Position numbers and translations under genes: made by a program
Assembly (NCBI GenBank): GCA_030141605.1
Contig: JAQGDQ010000324.1
Span: 36,001 to 100,000, forward strand
Direction of reading: 5' to 3'
Source: Tubiluchus corallicola
Taxonomy: Eukaryota > Priapulida > Priapulimorpha > Priapulimorphida > Tubiluchidae
Length of the DNA stretch: 64,000 nucleotides
The notes under the pieces: generated by a model
What the model saw: the letters and a program-made list of their open reading frames with translations, nothing else
What the model was told of the DNA's origin: nothing
Databases searched by the model: none
Shown: positions 54,501-59,149 of the stretch, piece after piece
How the letters are laid out: the number at the start of each line of letters is the position of its first letter
Numbering within the stretch: position 1 is the first letter of the stretch

Positions 54501-57500
54501 ATTAGTAGGAAATGTTCTTTTTATAACTGTAAGTGTATCTCGTTGTCTTTGTAGCGGATGCAAATGGATATTAATTTTTTAACAGTTATACAGAAGAATC
54601 TTGAGCTTGAGTTAAGCAGCTTCCTGCTGTATTGACAATACTGCAAATCTAAATAAATATGTTTATATGAAAATTTTTTTCAATCTTTACATCATGCAGT
54701 TGAAAAATGAACACCAAATGAAATTTTTTACACTAGAAATGAAAACTGCAAATTATTTCATCTAAAATACTTCACTAATGCCAGTTATTATAAGAAGTCT
54801 CTTATAAAATATTTCAGAATGCGATTTCTAATAAAATGCTTGCTAGAGTCAACGACATTGAGACGTTCTCGTAGAGAAATACAGCCCAGACTTCAAAACA
54901 GCTTCCTTAACCAGCCGCAAACATGTAAATTTGTTTATCCAGGGCAAACACAGGCTTTATTCAGGCTACGTCTGCATGCAAAATTACACAAATTAGTTTC
55001 ATTTGGGGGGCCTGACTCCAAAAAGGTGTCATTACATCTGTTTCCGGAAGTAGACGAATGGCTGCAAAAACCACCGATTAACTTTCCGCGCTCGAACCGT
55101 CCAAGTTCACATTTACAAATTAAACTACTTTTCACAAAAATGCTCACGATGACAGGTATCTGGCACAGACCACAATATTTAAATTCCAACAAAGAGTAGA
55201 ACAAAATTAATCATTTTAGCAGGTAAAATTATATGTGTTAATTAATCAACATAGAACTTCCATAATTAGAGTGCCCAATTTATCTATATTCGGTAAAGGA
55301 TAGCAGACTAGGTGACTTTATAGTCCTTTCGCTATCCTTTCTAGACCTATCTATTCATTTTAACCATTCTTCAAAACTTATTAGCGATTCTTTTATTAAT
55401 CTTGTTTTATCGTTGTATTATAGAGATAAATAAATTGAAATTGAATTGAGTCGAATTGTCTTTTCGCTATCCTTTCTCTAGTTCTAGATCTATCTATTCA
55501 TTTTAACCATTCTTCAAAACTTAGTAGAGATTCTTTTATTAATCATGTTTTATCGTAGTATTATAAAGAGATAAATAAATTAAAATAGAATTGAGAAAAA
55601 ATTGAAATAATTATGCTTTTTACACACTACCATATTTTGAAAAAATTTTACTTATAATAACTAAAATGACAAATGGCATCTTGTAAGTCGCACAAATGGC
55701 TGCAATAGCAAATATGTAATATTCTGCACAGCAGGTATTAACTTTAATGAGATCAGTGATCTAGGTCCATCCTTTTCCAACGTTTACTTAAAATTAAATA
55801 ATAAATGAATAAAATTAAAATTTAAAAAAAAACTTAATCCCTTATTTAAAATAATCTAACTATTGTGATTTGCAGGTTGGTTTTAAAGTGTTACTTAAAT
55901 TTTTTTTAGAGATTAAATGCAACATTATTATTTGCTTCTGCACATTGAGAACGAGATCAGCTTGGAAATGATTGCCTTTGCTGGATGACCATTTTGAACC
56001 TCATACCATGTCAACTGACCCCCTCTTCTCTTCCTTCTTCGTCTAGAGTATCAACTCAGTACATGTATGTAGTAGATATACACATTTTTGCAACCTAATG
56101 TTCAATAAACATATCAAATAATTCAGCACTGTCGTCTTGCACATCATGACAGGAACCTTCCTAGCTCAATTTGCACCTATTTTTTCTATTTAATGATTAC
56201 ATTTTATTTTATTTGTTGGGTTCTTTTCTGCATAAGGAAAAATTTACAAACGCTGATCCACAAGTCTGTCTTATAGGATGTAGGTAACAGGTTGAACCTC
56301 TCGAAGGCTAAGTAATTATACTGTACTTTGCTCTCTGTGGACATTTTTTATAAAGGATCATAAATGCTGCTTTGTTTAAGTCAAAGCACTCACAGCTAGG
56401 AGTGAGCATTCTCTATGAAAAATTTCCATCGAATTTCTCACTTTCGAACTCTAATCAAGCCGAATTCCAAGATTTCGAATTCAATTTTAAAGAGTTTCGA
56501 ATCATTAACAAAAAATTGCAGAGATCATGATTATCGGTACATTTTGTTCTCCAGTACAAACACCAACAATTTATTTAAAGATTGTACACAGAAATCGCAT
56601 TTAGAACATGCCGATTGAGTGCTGTTTCAAACATTATAATGATAAAAAATGACCTAGATGAAGTAGCGGATTATTTGATACATAGTTTTAGGTTCGAATA
56701 GAATTCGAATTAAAAAACTCATTCGAGTCGAATTCGAACATTAATAATTTATTTAAAGATTTGCACAGAAATCGTACCTAAAACATGCTGATTGCATGCT
56801 GTTTCAAACGTTGTAATGATAAAAAAATTATGATGATGAAGAGATGAATTATTCGAATCCATAGTTACGGATTAAAAACTCATTTGAATCGAATTCAAAC
56901 GTTCTATCCTCAGCCCTACCCTCACACCTGTCACTGATAATAATGACGCTATTAAGAAAGAGTAACTAAAAGTCACTTATGCTGTGTACTCAGTGCAGTT
57001 TTGTTCTTAGCTTCAACAACCAGATATAAATCACTTTATCTGTAACTGTCAACAAGGCAATGCCCCCAAAGAAATATCACCAAACAAACAACCGAAATGA
57101 TAACCAACTGCTGAACATTTTCACAGTGCAAACTACATGTCAGCTACTCATTGCTACATGAACAAAGGCTACATCGTCATCCAAGTGAGTCACTACAGAT
57201 TTAATCCAAGGCGTACTACTTACTCATCAGCAGTAACATTCAGGTAATAACAAAACAGCCAAACTATAAAAAAAAATTAAAATACAAGAAATTGATTACC
57301 AGAGCACATTAATTACAGAGACTCAGTCAGATAATTGGCAGTTAATAGAAAAACAGGTGTACACTCCTTGGAGCTGCAGATAAAAATTTTGGGCTCTTTG
57401 GAAGGTCTATTTTCCATTGACTAAAATGATTTAATATCATTGGGCAACTAAACCTGTCAAATGATGGTGCCTTCATCTAACGAGTGCTTTTGTTTCCAAG

Positions 57501-59149
57501 AAGCAGAAATGGACTGGTTACTAAAGAAATATTAATTACGAGTTTTAAGGTTGCTAACATAATCTACTTGATCAACTGTTGATTTTCACTGAAGACAAAA
57601 GCTAACTGTGTTTTTAGCAAATTGGCTAGGCATAAGACTTTATCAGTCGAAGTTATCAACAAAATAAATACAAACGAGTATTACAGATAACAGGTGAACA
57701 TAGTTTTACTAAGCCTGGGACAAAGTTTGAACTTTCCAAGCCAAATCTGGAGGGAATCATTAACATACAGGATGTCTCAAAAGTCACCATATACCTTGAT
57801 TTCTAATTTTCTCTTAATTCCTCTAGACAAGCCCTTACGTGAATCAAAAGGGGTCTTTGGCAAATGTTTTTATTTTTTGACTTGAACACCATTGCTATGG
57901 CGATGACAGTAACATTAGAAATGAGGTCAAAAATCAGCCTGGCCCGAGGTCCTTTGACCATCAACTATAATTCAGTATAAGGACAACAGTATGCTTTCAT
58001 TATTAACAATGTAGTTTTTTGACAAGATGCAGAAGTACCTCATGAGCTGTGAGGTACTTTCTCAATGCAAGATAACATTTATCATTATTTTTTTTGATAT
58101 AGTAACTGCATCTAATGTAATTGCACGATTCAGACAGCTACCGAAACATCAATCTCAAAATTCATGAATTGCATCTTTTTGGGAAAAAACACCAAGCTGC
58201 TATGCCCTCTTAGGATAGGTCTACATCATAATAAGTTTTTTAACAACTTTAAGTTTCATACAAGCTATCGCGAATATTTTGCATGGCATGAAATGCAAAT
58301 TACCTATATAGCATAAATTACAATGGTGTGGCTAGCTATTAAATCAATTTGGCAAAACTATATATAAGGCCCTGGAAATAACTGTTCTTACATATAATTT
58401 AACTGAGTGTTATTGTCTTATTGATATGTAGATACAATCATACAAATAGAAAATGTGTCCAAGTGATACTATTGCAACTAAGTTTAATAACAGATGTCAG
58501 ATATCTTAAAAAGCTATGTAACCTTACCTGCTGTGGATAAAATTTGACTAGAGTATCGAAAACTAAACAACTTCACACGTTTGGTTTTCTGAGGTGGGCT
58601 TAAAAAAACTCGAGTTGCAAAGGTTCTGAATTTGGCTTGTTTGCAGTTAAATAATTGAAGATACAAGACCTTAGAATTTGCAAATTTCCAACACTTACTG
58701 TAATTTACAGTATTCTGTAAAATATGGTATGGATGTTACCGGGCAAACGTATCTTAGATCTTCATCATCATCATGCATACCCCAAAATTTTCATACAGCA
58801 GAAGCAGTATGTGTCAGCAAATTAGAATTTGGCAGCCCTAAAAGTGACGTCCTAATAGTAATAACTGCACAACCGGCATCCAAAAAAAAGCCTAATCACA
58901 ACTTGACACAAAATCACATGTAACATTGACACAATATAAAATGAAAAGAATCGAGAAAAATTTAATGAGATTATCAATTCATATCCATAATGTATGAATC
59001 GGAAACATATTATTACTCATCGATGTCGTTAACATAATGATTCACACCTTTCTTTGCTGTTTTTCCCAGGCAGGGTCGAGTAACAGGTCCCTCTCCCATT
59101 CGTCCTCCTGTTTCATGTAGGCCTCATCGTCGTTGTTGTTGGTAGTCAT
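12410..59149 (-). CDS. ACTN: alpha-actinin, complete gene, 23 coding exon positions with one mutually exclusive pair
   Basis: Cross-links actin filaments as an antiparallel dimer at Z-disc-like structures, stress fibres and adhesions. Exons on the - strand, 5' to 3': 59149-59048, 47167-46933, 45781-45695, 44744-44657, one of 43272-43194 or 42053-41975, 39595-39514, 37894-37809, 37301-37209, 35226-34996, 33096-33020, 31924-31795, 29949-29858, 28376-28331, 27586-27524, 26546-26406, 24339-24181, 20662-20578, 20217-20018, 18515-18462, 17264-17196, 15886-15728, 13449-13291, 12568-12410. Every junction has GT/AG and compatible phase. The total is 2676 bp, 891 residues. Approximate domains: CH1 31-135, CH2 148-250, spectrin repeats 275-385, 395-500, 510-620 and 630-735, EF hands 745-825, C-terminal domain to 891. 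Identity to the family is plain in every exon. The start Met has A at -3. Vertebrates carry four paralogues; only one copy is seen here. Confidence 0.95.
12667..13203 (+). mobile_element. LINE (CR1/L2-like) 3' fragment, 5' truncated
   Basis: The frame reads [26 protein letters not shown] and [10 protein letters not shown]. After a frameshift it reads [13 protein letters not shown] and [11 protein letters not shown]. These are the C-terminal motifs following reverse transcriptase in CR1/L2/Rex-type LINEs. The 3' tail ends AATAAATTGTG then TTAC repeats (13193-13206). Inside intron 22 of alpha-actinin, opposite strand. Confidence 0.85.
13291..13449 (-). CDS. ACTN: alpha-actinin exon 22 (residues 787-839, EF hand 2)
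   Basis: 53 codons starting [20 protein letters not shown] loop 2 ([12 protein letters not shown]) lacks an acidic residue at position 12, as in many alpha-actinins. Donor GTAATC. Confidence 0.94.
13645..14215. mobile_element. family H TIR element
   Basis: CGTCCATAAGTCGGC at 13665 and its reverse GCCGACTTATGGACG at 14180. An inverted second copy is at 30230-30830. The inner CTCATTGCTCTATGTTATTT block is shared. Confidence 0.75.
14941..15391. mobile_element. TA-flanked MITE, CAGTAAACTT ends
   Basis: TACAGTAAACTTCGTGTAAT at the left and TATGCTAAGTTTACTGTA at the right. The inside is built of decayed AACTCAAAATTTCACCTA repeats. Confidence 0.8.
15465..15545 (-). mobile_element. tRNA-like SINE head
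   Basis: On the - strand a GGTTCAACTCCC B box with a tRNA-like run-in. No tRNA acceptor stem. Confidence 0.45.
15728..15886 (-). CDS. ACTN: alpha-actinin exon 21 (residues 734-786, EF hand 1)
   Basis: 53 codons starting [12 protein letters not shown] loop 1 is [12 protein letters not shown]: ligands D1, N3, S5, T7 and E12 are present, but the usual Gly at position 6 is Arg. In vertebrates this position has tissue-specific alternative exons; I saw no second copy in the flanking introns. Confidence 0.94.
16117..16510. repeat. 44-bp minisatellite, about 9 copies
   Basis: Unit AAGTACGTGTGTGTATGATA then AGAGAAAACTAAAGATAGGA and CTTC; copies differ mainly at GAT/GAC and GTG/GTA. In the intron between exons 20 and 21. 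Confidence 0.95.
17196..17264 (-). CDS. ACTN: alpha-actinin exon 20 (residues 711-733)
   Basis: 69 bp encoding [20 protein letters not shown] and D-N-Q; R-V-G-W-E-Q-L is near invariant. It leads from the rod into the EF hands. Confidence 0.94.
17491..17583. mobile_element. family A MITE copy 3, 93 bp minimal form
   Basis: Both TIRs (TACAGTCAACCTCGGATATA and GGGTGACTGTA) with almost no inside. Confidence 0.85.
18462..18515 (-). CDS. ACTN: alpha-actinin exon 19 (residues 693-710)
   Basis: 54-bp exon encoding [18 protein letters not shown], matching the conserved Q-E-A-L-I-F-D-N-K-H-T-N-Y-T-M-E of the family. Phase 0 at both ends. Confidence 0.94.
18858..19355. mobile_element. TTAA-flanked MITE (family F)
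   Basis: Left TTAAAGGAAAAACAAATGAT; right end reversed reads TTAAAGGAAGACCGAACGAT. TTAA at both borders. Relatives end near 24035 and 37782. Confidence 0.75.
19470..19930 (-). mobile_element. family E dispersed repeat, inverted decayed copy
   Basis: Carries ATTATTTTTTCAAACTTTAC and GCAGGAGTTTAAATTTACA, the reverse of family E landmarks. Confidence 0.65.
20018..20217 (-). CDS. ACTN: alpha-actinin exon 18 (residues 626-692, spectrin repeat 4)
   Basis: Starts with CT of the split Ser, then [20 protein letters not shown], then [13 protein letters not shown], ending L-E-K-I-N-Q at GTACAG. Clearly repeat 4, though more diverged than the CH exons. Confidence 0.93.
20225..20497. mobile_element. Tigger-like MITE remnant filling intron 17
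   Basis: The right end CGTTAAACGAGGACTTACTG matches the end of the 33141-33996 element (CGTTAAGCGAGGACTTATTG). Inner TTTCGCTTAACGTCGCATTT also matches. The left end is decayed near exon 18. Confidence 0.7.
20578..20662 (-). CDS. ACTN: alpha-actinin exon 17 (residues 598-625)
   Basis: Encodes [20 protein letters not shown] and Y-D-E-L-T-K-Q-Q, entering repeat 4. It appears one residue longer than the human copy around the W. Ends with T of a split Ser codon at GTATCT. Confidence 0.9.
20688..21060. mobile_element. family B copy, right end lost
   Basis: ACACATATCTCGGTTTGCCG start, then GAGTTATTTGAGTCAATTGC and GACAATTAGGCGATTGATTC as in 42243-42655. Confidence 0.7.
21250..21500. mobile_element. 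family B-prime inner fragment
   Basis: GTAGTAAAAGCTTTTTGATC and AATTAGGCGACTGATTCT match 44330-44530. Confidence 0.6.
21520..21780. repeat. tandem repeat, about 95 bp, 2-3 copies
   Basis: AAGAACAATGGAACAGCTGG followed by AAAATGTACAGCGTTAAAAA recurs at 21541 and 21634; a decayed third follows. Confidence 0.8.
21780..22717. other. intron 16 stretch without gene
   Basis: AT-rich. The two short open frames at 22131-22503 carry no recognisable motif and look like chance. Confidence 0.5.
22718..23108. mobile_element. family A MITE copy 4 (inverted relative to copy 1)
   Basis: TACAGTCAACCTCGGGTATA start and CCGAGGTTGACTGTA end. The inner GATATCTTCAGGTCC tract is the reverse of copy 1. Confidence 0.88.
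23460..24035. mobile_element. family F-like repeat
   Basis: Right end GAAAAATCATCCTGTCTTCC then TTTAA, shared with 37400-37782. The left border is unclear. Confidence 0.5.
24181..24339 (-). CDS. ACTN: alpha-actinin exon 16 (residues 545-597)
   Basis: 53 codons, starting [13 protein letters not shown] and ending P-Y-T-N-I-D-P-E. The A-H-E-Q-F-K and N-P-Y-T motifs are repeat 3 markers. A 45-bp minisatellite begins 22 bases upstream of the exon in transcription direction. Confidence 0.95.
24361..24897. repeat. 45-bp minisatellite, 12 copies, abutting exon 16
   Basis: Unit TAGTATCTACACCGATTTAT then GTCACTACTGTTTTTTACGT and CGATG. The first copy starts 22 bases from exon 16. Copies are nearly identical, with a few CGATG/CGCTG variants. 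Confidence 0.97.
25150..25815 (+). mobile_element. family E dispersed repeat
   Basis: Full-length relative of 32046-32706; ends degraded (CTTGTCATT instead of CTTGTCCTTTAA). Confidence 0.75.
26406..26546 (-). CDS. ACTN: alpha-actinin exon 15 (residues 498-544, spectrin repeat 3)
   Basis: Starts [20 protein letters not shown], then A-P-F-N-N-W-M-D-G and [10 protein letters not shown]. Near-invariant [11 protein letters not shown] marks repeat 3. Confidence 0.95.
26861..27488. mobile_element. hAT-like element, GGATGTTACCG ends
   Basis: CAGGATGTTACCGG start and CGGTAGCATCCCTA end. The inner CAAAACCAACTATTATTAAA matches the 36332-36897 copy. No clear TSD. Confidence 0.65.
27524..27586 (-). CDS. 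ACTN: alpha-actinin exon 14 (residues 477-497)
   Basis: 63 bp encoding [20 protein letters not shown] plus E, the end of repeat 2. Phase 0 at both ends. Confidence 0.92.
27590..28320. other. intron 13 stretch without gene
   Basis: AT-rich with three short unrecognised frames. Nothing supported. Confidence 0.45.
28331..28376 (-). CDS. ACTN: alpha-actinin exon 13 (residues 461-476)
   Basis: Only 46 bp: T completes Asn, then [15 protein letters not shown], matching the family's Y-x-D-S-P-x-V-N-A-R-C motif. Donor is GTTTGG. Confidence 0.92.
28530..28930. mobile_element. family B copy
   Basis: ACACTTATATATCGGTTTGC start and CAAACCGAGATATGAGTGTA end; contains AATTCCGCATAATTGACTC. Confidence 0.7.
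28931..29857. other. intron 12 stretch
   Basis: Repeat-like TTTCCCTGACTTTTCC tracts at 29450-29470 and 29755-29800 suggest another inverted-repeat element (about 29450-29800). Otherwise nothing. Confidence 0.4.
29858..29949 (-). CDS. ACTN: alpha-actinin exon 12 (residues 431-460)
   Basis: Encodes [20 protein letters not shown] and [10 protein letters not shown]. The K-H-E-A-x-E and A-A-H-Q motifs place it in repeat 2. Ends with AA of a split Asn codon. Confidence 0.94.
30030..30240. repeat. dispersed repeat shared with 38955-39185
   Basis: CGGGTGGCRCA then AAAAAATG and the end GGAACAATGTCA to TAATCATCAATTG are common to both. Confidence 0.6.
30230..30830. mobile_element. family H element, inverted copy
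   Basis: Starts TGCTTGCAAACCAAAATCGT; inner blocks mirror 13645-14215. The other terminus is degraded. Confidence 0.65.
30851..31673. mobile_element. hAT-like TIR element
   Basis: TAGGGATGTCACG start and CGTGACATCCCTA end, with CGAATCCGGATCGAAGC and its reverse inside. No matching 8-bp duplication seen. Confidence 0.75.
31795..31924 (-). CDS. ACTN: alpha-actinin exon 11 (residues 387-430, spectrin repeat 2)
   Basis: Starts with A of the split Arg, then [15 protein letters not shown] and later [19 protein letters not shown] is a strong repeat 2 marker. Confidence 0.94.
32046..32706 (+). mobile_element. family E element with TTAA at both ends
   Basis: Left TTAAAGCACAAGAAAATG, right CGTTTTCTTGTCCTTTAA: 14-16 bp TIRs inside a TTAA duplication. 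Best-bounded copy of the family. Confidence 0.85.
33020..33096 (-). CDS. ACTN: alpha-actinin exon 10 (residues 362-386)
   Basis: Encodes [20 protein letters not shown] and L-S-E-L-M, closing spectrin repeat 1. Ends with AG of a split Arg codon. Confidence 0.94.
33141..33996. mobile_element. pogo/Tigger-like MITE with nested hAT
   Basis: TA-flanked; left CAGCAAGTCCTCGCTTAATG, right GTTAAGCGAGGACTTATTG. Without the insert it is about 480 bp. Confidence 0.85.
33201..33567. mobile_element. hAT-like MITE nested in Tigger-like element
   Basis: TIRs CAGTGGTTCTTAACCT and AGGTTAAGAACCACTG. Perfect 8-bp TSD TGCTAATC at 33193-33200 and 33568-33575. The TIR type is well known from animal hAT MITEs. Confidence 0.95.
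34000..34990. other. intron 9 remainder
   Basis: AT-rich unique-looking sequence; no gene or bounded repeat seen. Confidence 0.45.
34996..35226 (-). CDS. ACTN: alpha-actinin exon 9 (residues 285-361, spectrin repeat 1)
   Basis: The largest rod exon, 77 codons, starting [15 protein letters not shown] and ending [17 protein letters not shown]. Both motifs are hallmarks of repeat 1. Phase 0 at both ends. Confidence 0.95.
35425..35818. mobile_element. family B copy
   Basis: ACACTCATACCTTGGCCTAC start and TTCATTCGGCAAACCGAC end. The overlapping 124-codon frame at 35254-35628 is largely this element. Confidence 0.7.
36332..36897. mobile_element. hAT-like element with perfect 8-bp TSD
   Basis: CAGGGATGTTACCGAAAC start, GTTTTGGTAACATCCCTG end; GTTATGGG at 36324-36331 and 36898-36905. 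Confidence 0.93.
37080..37145 (-). mobile_element. tRNA-like SINE head
   Basis: - strand B box GAGTTCAAATCCTC and a tRNA-like head. Confidence 0.45.
37209..37301 (-). CDS. ACTN: alpha-actinin exon 8 (residues 254-284, neck)
   Basis: Encodes [20 protein letters not shown] and [11 protein letters not shown], the helical neck between CH2 and the rod. Exact 93-bp exon, phase 0 at both ends. Confidence 0.94.
37809..37894 (-). CDS. ACTN: alpha-actinin exon 7 (residues 225-253)
   Basis: Encodes [20 protein letters not shown] and H-A-F-A-G-A-Q-K, the end of CH2. Begins with AT of the split Asp codon; ends phase 0 at GTATCA. Confidence 0.93.
38062..38553. mobile_element. hAT-like element, TAGTGATGGGC ends
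   Basis: TAGTGATGGGC and GCCCATCACTA; flanks AGGTAGTT and AAATAGTT agree at 6 of 8 bases, a worn TSD. Confidence 0.75.
39514..39595 (-). CDS. ACTN: alpha-actinin exon 6 (residues 198-224)
   Basis: Encodes [20 protein letters not shown] and P-K-M-L-D-A-E of CH2. Phase 0 start; ends one base into a split Asp codon. Confidence 0.94.
40375..40450 (-). mobile_element. tRNA-like SINE head
   Basis: - strand tRNA-like region with GGTTCGAATCCACG. Confidence 0.5.
40968..41042 (+). mobile_element. tRNA-derived SINE head
   Basis: B box GGTTCAAATCC at 41020-41030 in a perfect 5-bp T stem (CCTGG/CCAGG) and an A-box-like GTTTGTGGTTATGG. No acceptor stem pairing, so not a tRNA gene. Confidence 0.65.
41530..41705. 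repeat. tandem repeat, about 75 bp x 2.3
   Basis: GGAAATAAAGTAGAAAAATT and GAAGATTTCCCATAGTACTA recur. Confidence 0.88.
41975..42053 (-). CDS. ACTN: alpha-actinin exon 5b (mutually exclusive CH2 exon)
   Basis: 79 bp. Acceptor CTTTCAG, then C (completing Ser) and [20 protein letters not shown]; the last residues are Y-Y-S-L-S-R, donor GTTGGT. It differs from 5a at 8 of 26 residues (F/W, D/N, A/G, F/L, D/Y, D/S, R/S, K/R), while [14 protein letters not shown] is identical. An open frame and intact splice sites argue against a dead duplicate. Confidence 0.88.
42243..42655. mobile_element. family B copy between the twin exons
   Basis: CATATCTTGGTTTGCCGGAC start, CCGGCAAACCGAGATATGAG end. Lies in the intron separating exons 5a and 5b. 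Confidence 0.85.
43194..43272 (-). CDS. ACTN: alpha-actinin exon 5a (mutually exclusive CH2 exon)
   Basis: 79 bp. Acceptor ATTTTAG, then T (completing Ser) and [20 protein letters not shown]; the last residues are Y-D-D-L-R-K, donor GTACAT. It is in phase with exons 4 and 6. It has a sister exon 1140 bases downstream (41975-42053) of the same length and phase. The D-L-R-K end is the form common to most animal alpha-actinins. Confidence 0.93.
43480..43760. repeat. CTCC/ACTCC-rich inverted-repeat-like block
   Basis: GTTGTGGAGTTGG near 43488 and CTCCAACTCCACATC near 43731, with GACTCCGACTCC-type tracts, as in known hAT-type MITEs. Borders unsure. Confidence 0.45.
44300..44560. mobile_element. 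family B-prime fragment
   Basis: GTAGTAAAAGCTCTTTGATC through GTGAGTCTAATAAATGGTGC, parallel to 21250-21500 and inverted to 178-640. Confidence 0.6.
44657..44744 (-). CDS. ACTN: alpha-actinin exon 4 (residues 142-170, start of CH2)
   Basis: Encodes [18 protein letters not shown] and [10 protein letters not shown]. The T-A-P-Y-K-N-V-N stretch is the known phosphoinositide-binding region of alpha-actinin CH2. It ends with AG, which makes Ser with the first base (T or C) of either exon 5 version. Confidence 0.94.
45090..45290 (-). mobile_element. LINE-like 3' tail
   Basis: On the - strand the end reads GTAATAATCGTAAATAAACT then TATACTTATACTTG, a simple-repeat tail typical of non-LTR retrotransposons. 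No coding part remains. Confidence 0.5.
45695..45781 (-). CDS. ACTN: alpha-actinin exon 3 (residues 113-141)
   Basis: Encodes the CH1 end and linker: [20 protein letters not shown] and Q-D-I-S-I-E. Begins with two bases and ends with one base of split Glu codons. Acceptor CTTTTGCAG. Confidence 0.94.
45900..46880. other. intron 2 stretch
   Basis: Two open frames (46125-46448 -, 46489-46851 +) show no known motif. 46130-46440 is noticeably more GC-rich than its surroundings; origin unknown. Confidence 0.35.
46933..47167 (-). CDS. ACTN: alpha-actinin exon 2 (residues 35-112, CH1)
   Basis: Starts [14 protein letters not shown], the first actin-binding site of CH1. Continues through [11 protein letters not shown] and [14 protein letters not shown] to I-A-S-K-G-V, ending one base into a Glu codon. 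Vertebrate genes split this stretch in two after E-V-I-S; here it is one exon. Confidence 0.95.
47590..47755. repeat. decayed short tandem repeat
   Basis: CATGGGGCACGATCTAGCGA recurs with partial copies either side, spacing about 33 bases. Confidence 0.65.
48126..48817 (-). mobile_element. family E element, inverted
   Basis: TTAAAGGACAAGAAAAGGGG start; the right end reversed reads AAAGCACAAGAAAACCCTCC, matching the 32046 copy's left end. One TTAA kept, the other worn to TTAC. Confidence 0.82.
49466..49992. repeat. about 45-bp minisatellite, about 11 copies, in intron 1
   Basis: Unit CTTGAATAATCACACTATGT then AATATTCAGCTATTTAAAA and TACTCA, with small length variants. Confidence 0.93.
50224..50322 (+). 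mobile_element. tRNA-derived SINE with AAAAT tail
   Basis: GGGTTCGAGTCCC B box at 50251-50263 and an (AAAAT)n tail at 50298-50321. A further GGTTCAAA box lies just upstream, near 50178. Confidence 0.65.
51478..51575 (-). mobile_element. tRNA-like SINE head
   Basis: - strand tRNA-like run with GATTCAAATCCGG. Confidence 0.5.
51733..51802 (+). mobile_element. tRNA-derived SINE head
   Basis: A-box-like TGGCCTAGAGGTTATG and B box GGTTCAAATCT at 51789-51799; opposite orientation to the unit at 51478. Confidence 0.6.
52974..53318 (+). pseudogene. unrecognised coding-like frame with one internal stop
   Basis: ATG at 52974 opens 55 codons ([15 protein letters not shown]; then a Lys-rich stretch ending K-A-R-K-N) to TAA at 53139. 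The same frame stays open for another 58 codons ([15 protein letters not shown] and on) to TGA at 53316. Composition is coding-like and less AT-rich than surroundings. Probably a decayed retrocopy or transposon gene; family unknown. Confidence 0.4.
54370..54480. mobile_element. hairpin and tail resembling a LINE 3' UTR
   Basis: GGGATGGCAGACTAGATGAC pairs with TTTTGCCATCCC; the same layout recurs at 55300-55345 (GGATAGCAGACTAGGTGAC with TTCGCTATCC). Confidence 0.45.
54819..55199 (+). other. 126-codon open frame, no recognised domain
   Basis: Long for this AT-rich intron and more GC-rich than its flanks, and also open on the - strand for 89 codons. No motif, signal or membrane segment seen. 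It lies between two LINE-like 3' hairpins, so a transposon origin is possible. Confidence 0.25.
55300..55600 (+). mobile_element. tandem LINE-like 3' tails
   Basis: A block ending GATAAATAAATTGAAATTGA occurs at 55320-55450 and again, slightly changed, at 55458-55590. Confidence 0.55.
56395..56910. mobile_element. element with GAATTCGAA-rich inverted ends and inner duplication
   Basis: Two copies of AATTTATTTAAAGATT, CAGAAATCG and GCTGTTTCAAAC about 200 bases apart. Outer TCGAATTC motifs are in both orientations. Confidence 0.5.
57770..58080 (+). pseudogene. decayed mariner-type fragment, second copy
   Basis: AGGATGTCTCAAAAGTCACC start, GTGAATCAAAAGGGGTCT and a worn Q-D-A region at 58020, parallel to 3100-3430. 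Confidence 0.45.
59048..59149 (-). CDS. ACTN: alpha-actinin exon 1 (residues 1-34)
   Basis: ATG at 59149-59147, then an Asn/Asp-rich start (M-T-T-N-N-N-D-D-E) and [20 protein letters not shown], matching the family's conserved run-up to CH1. Donor GTGTGA after Q-Q-R-K, phase 0. Vertebrate exon 1 ends at the same place. Confidence 0.92.
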
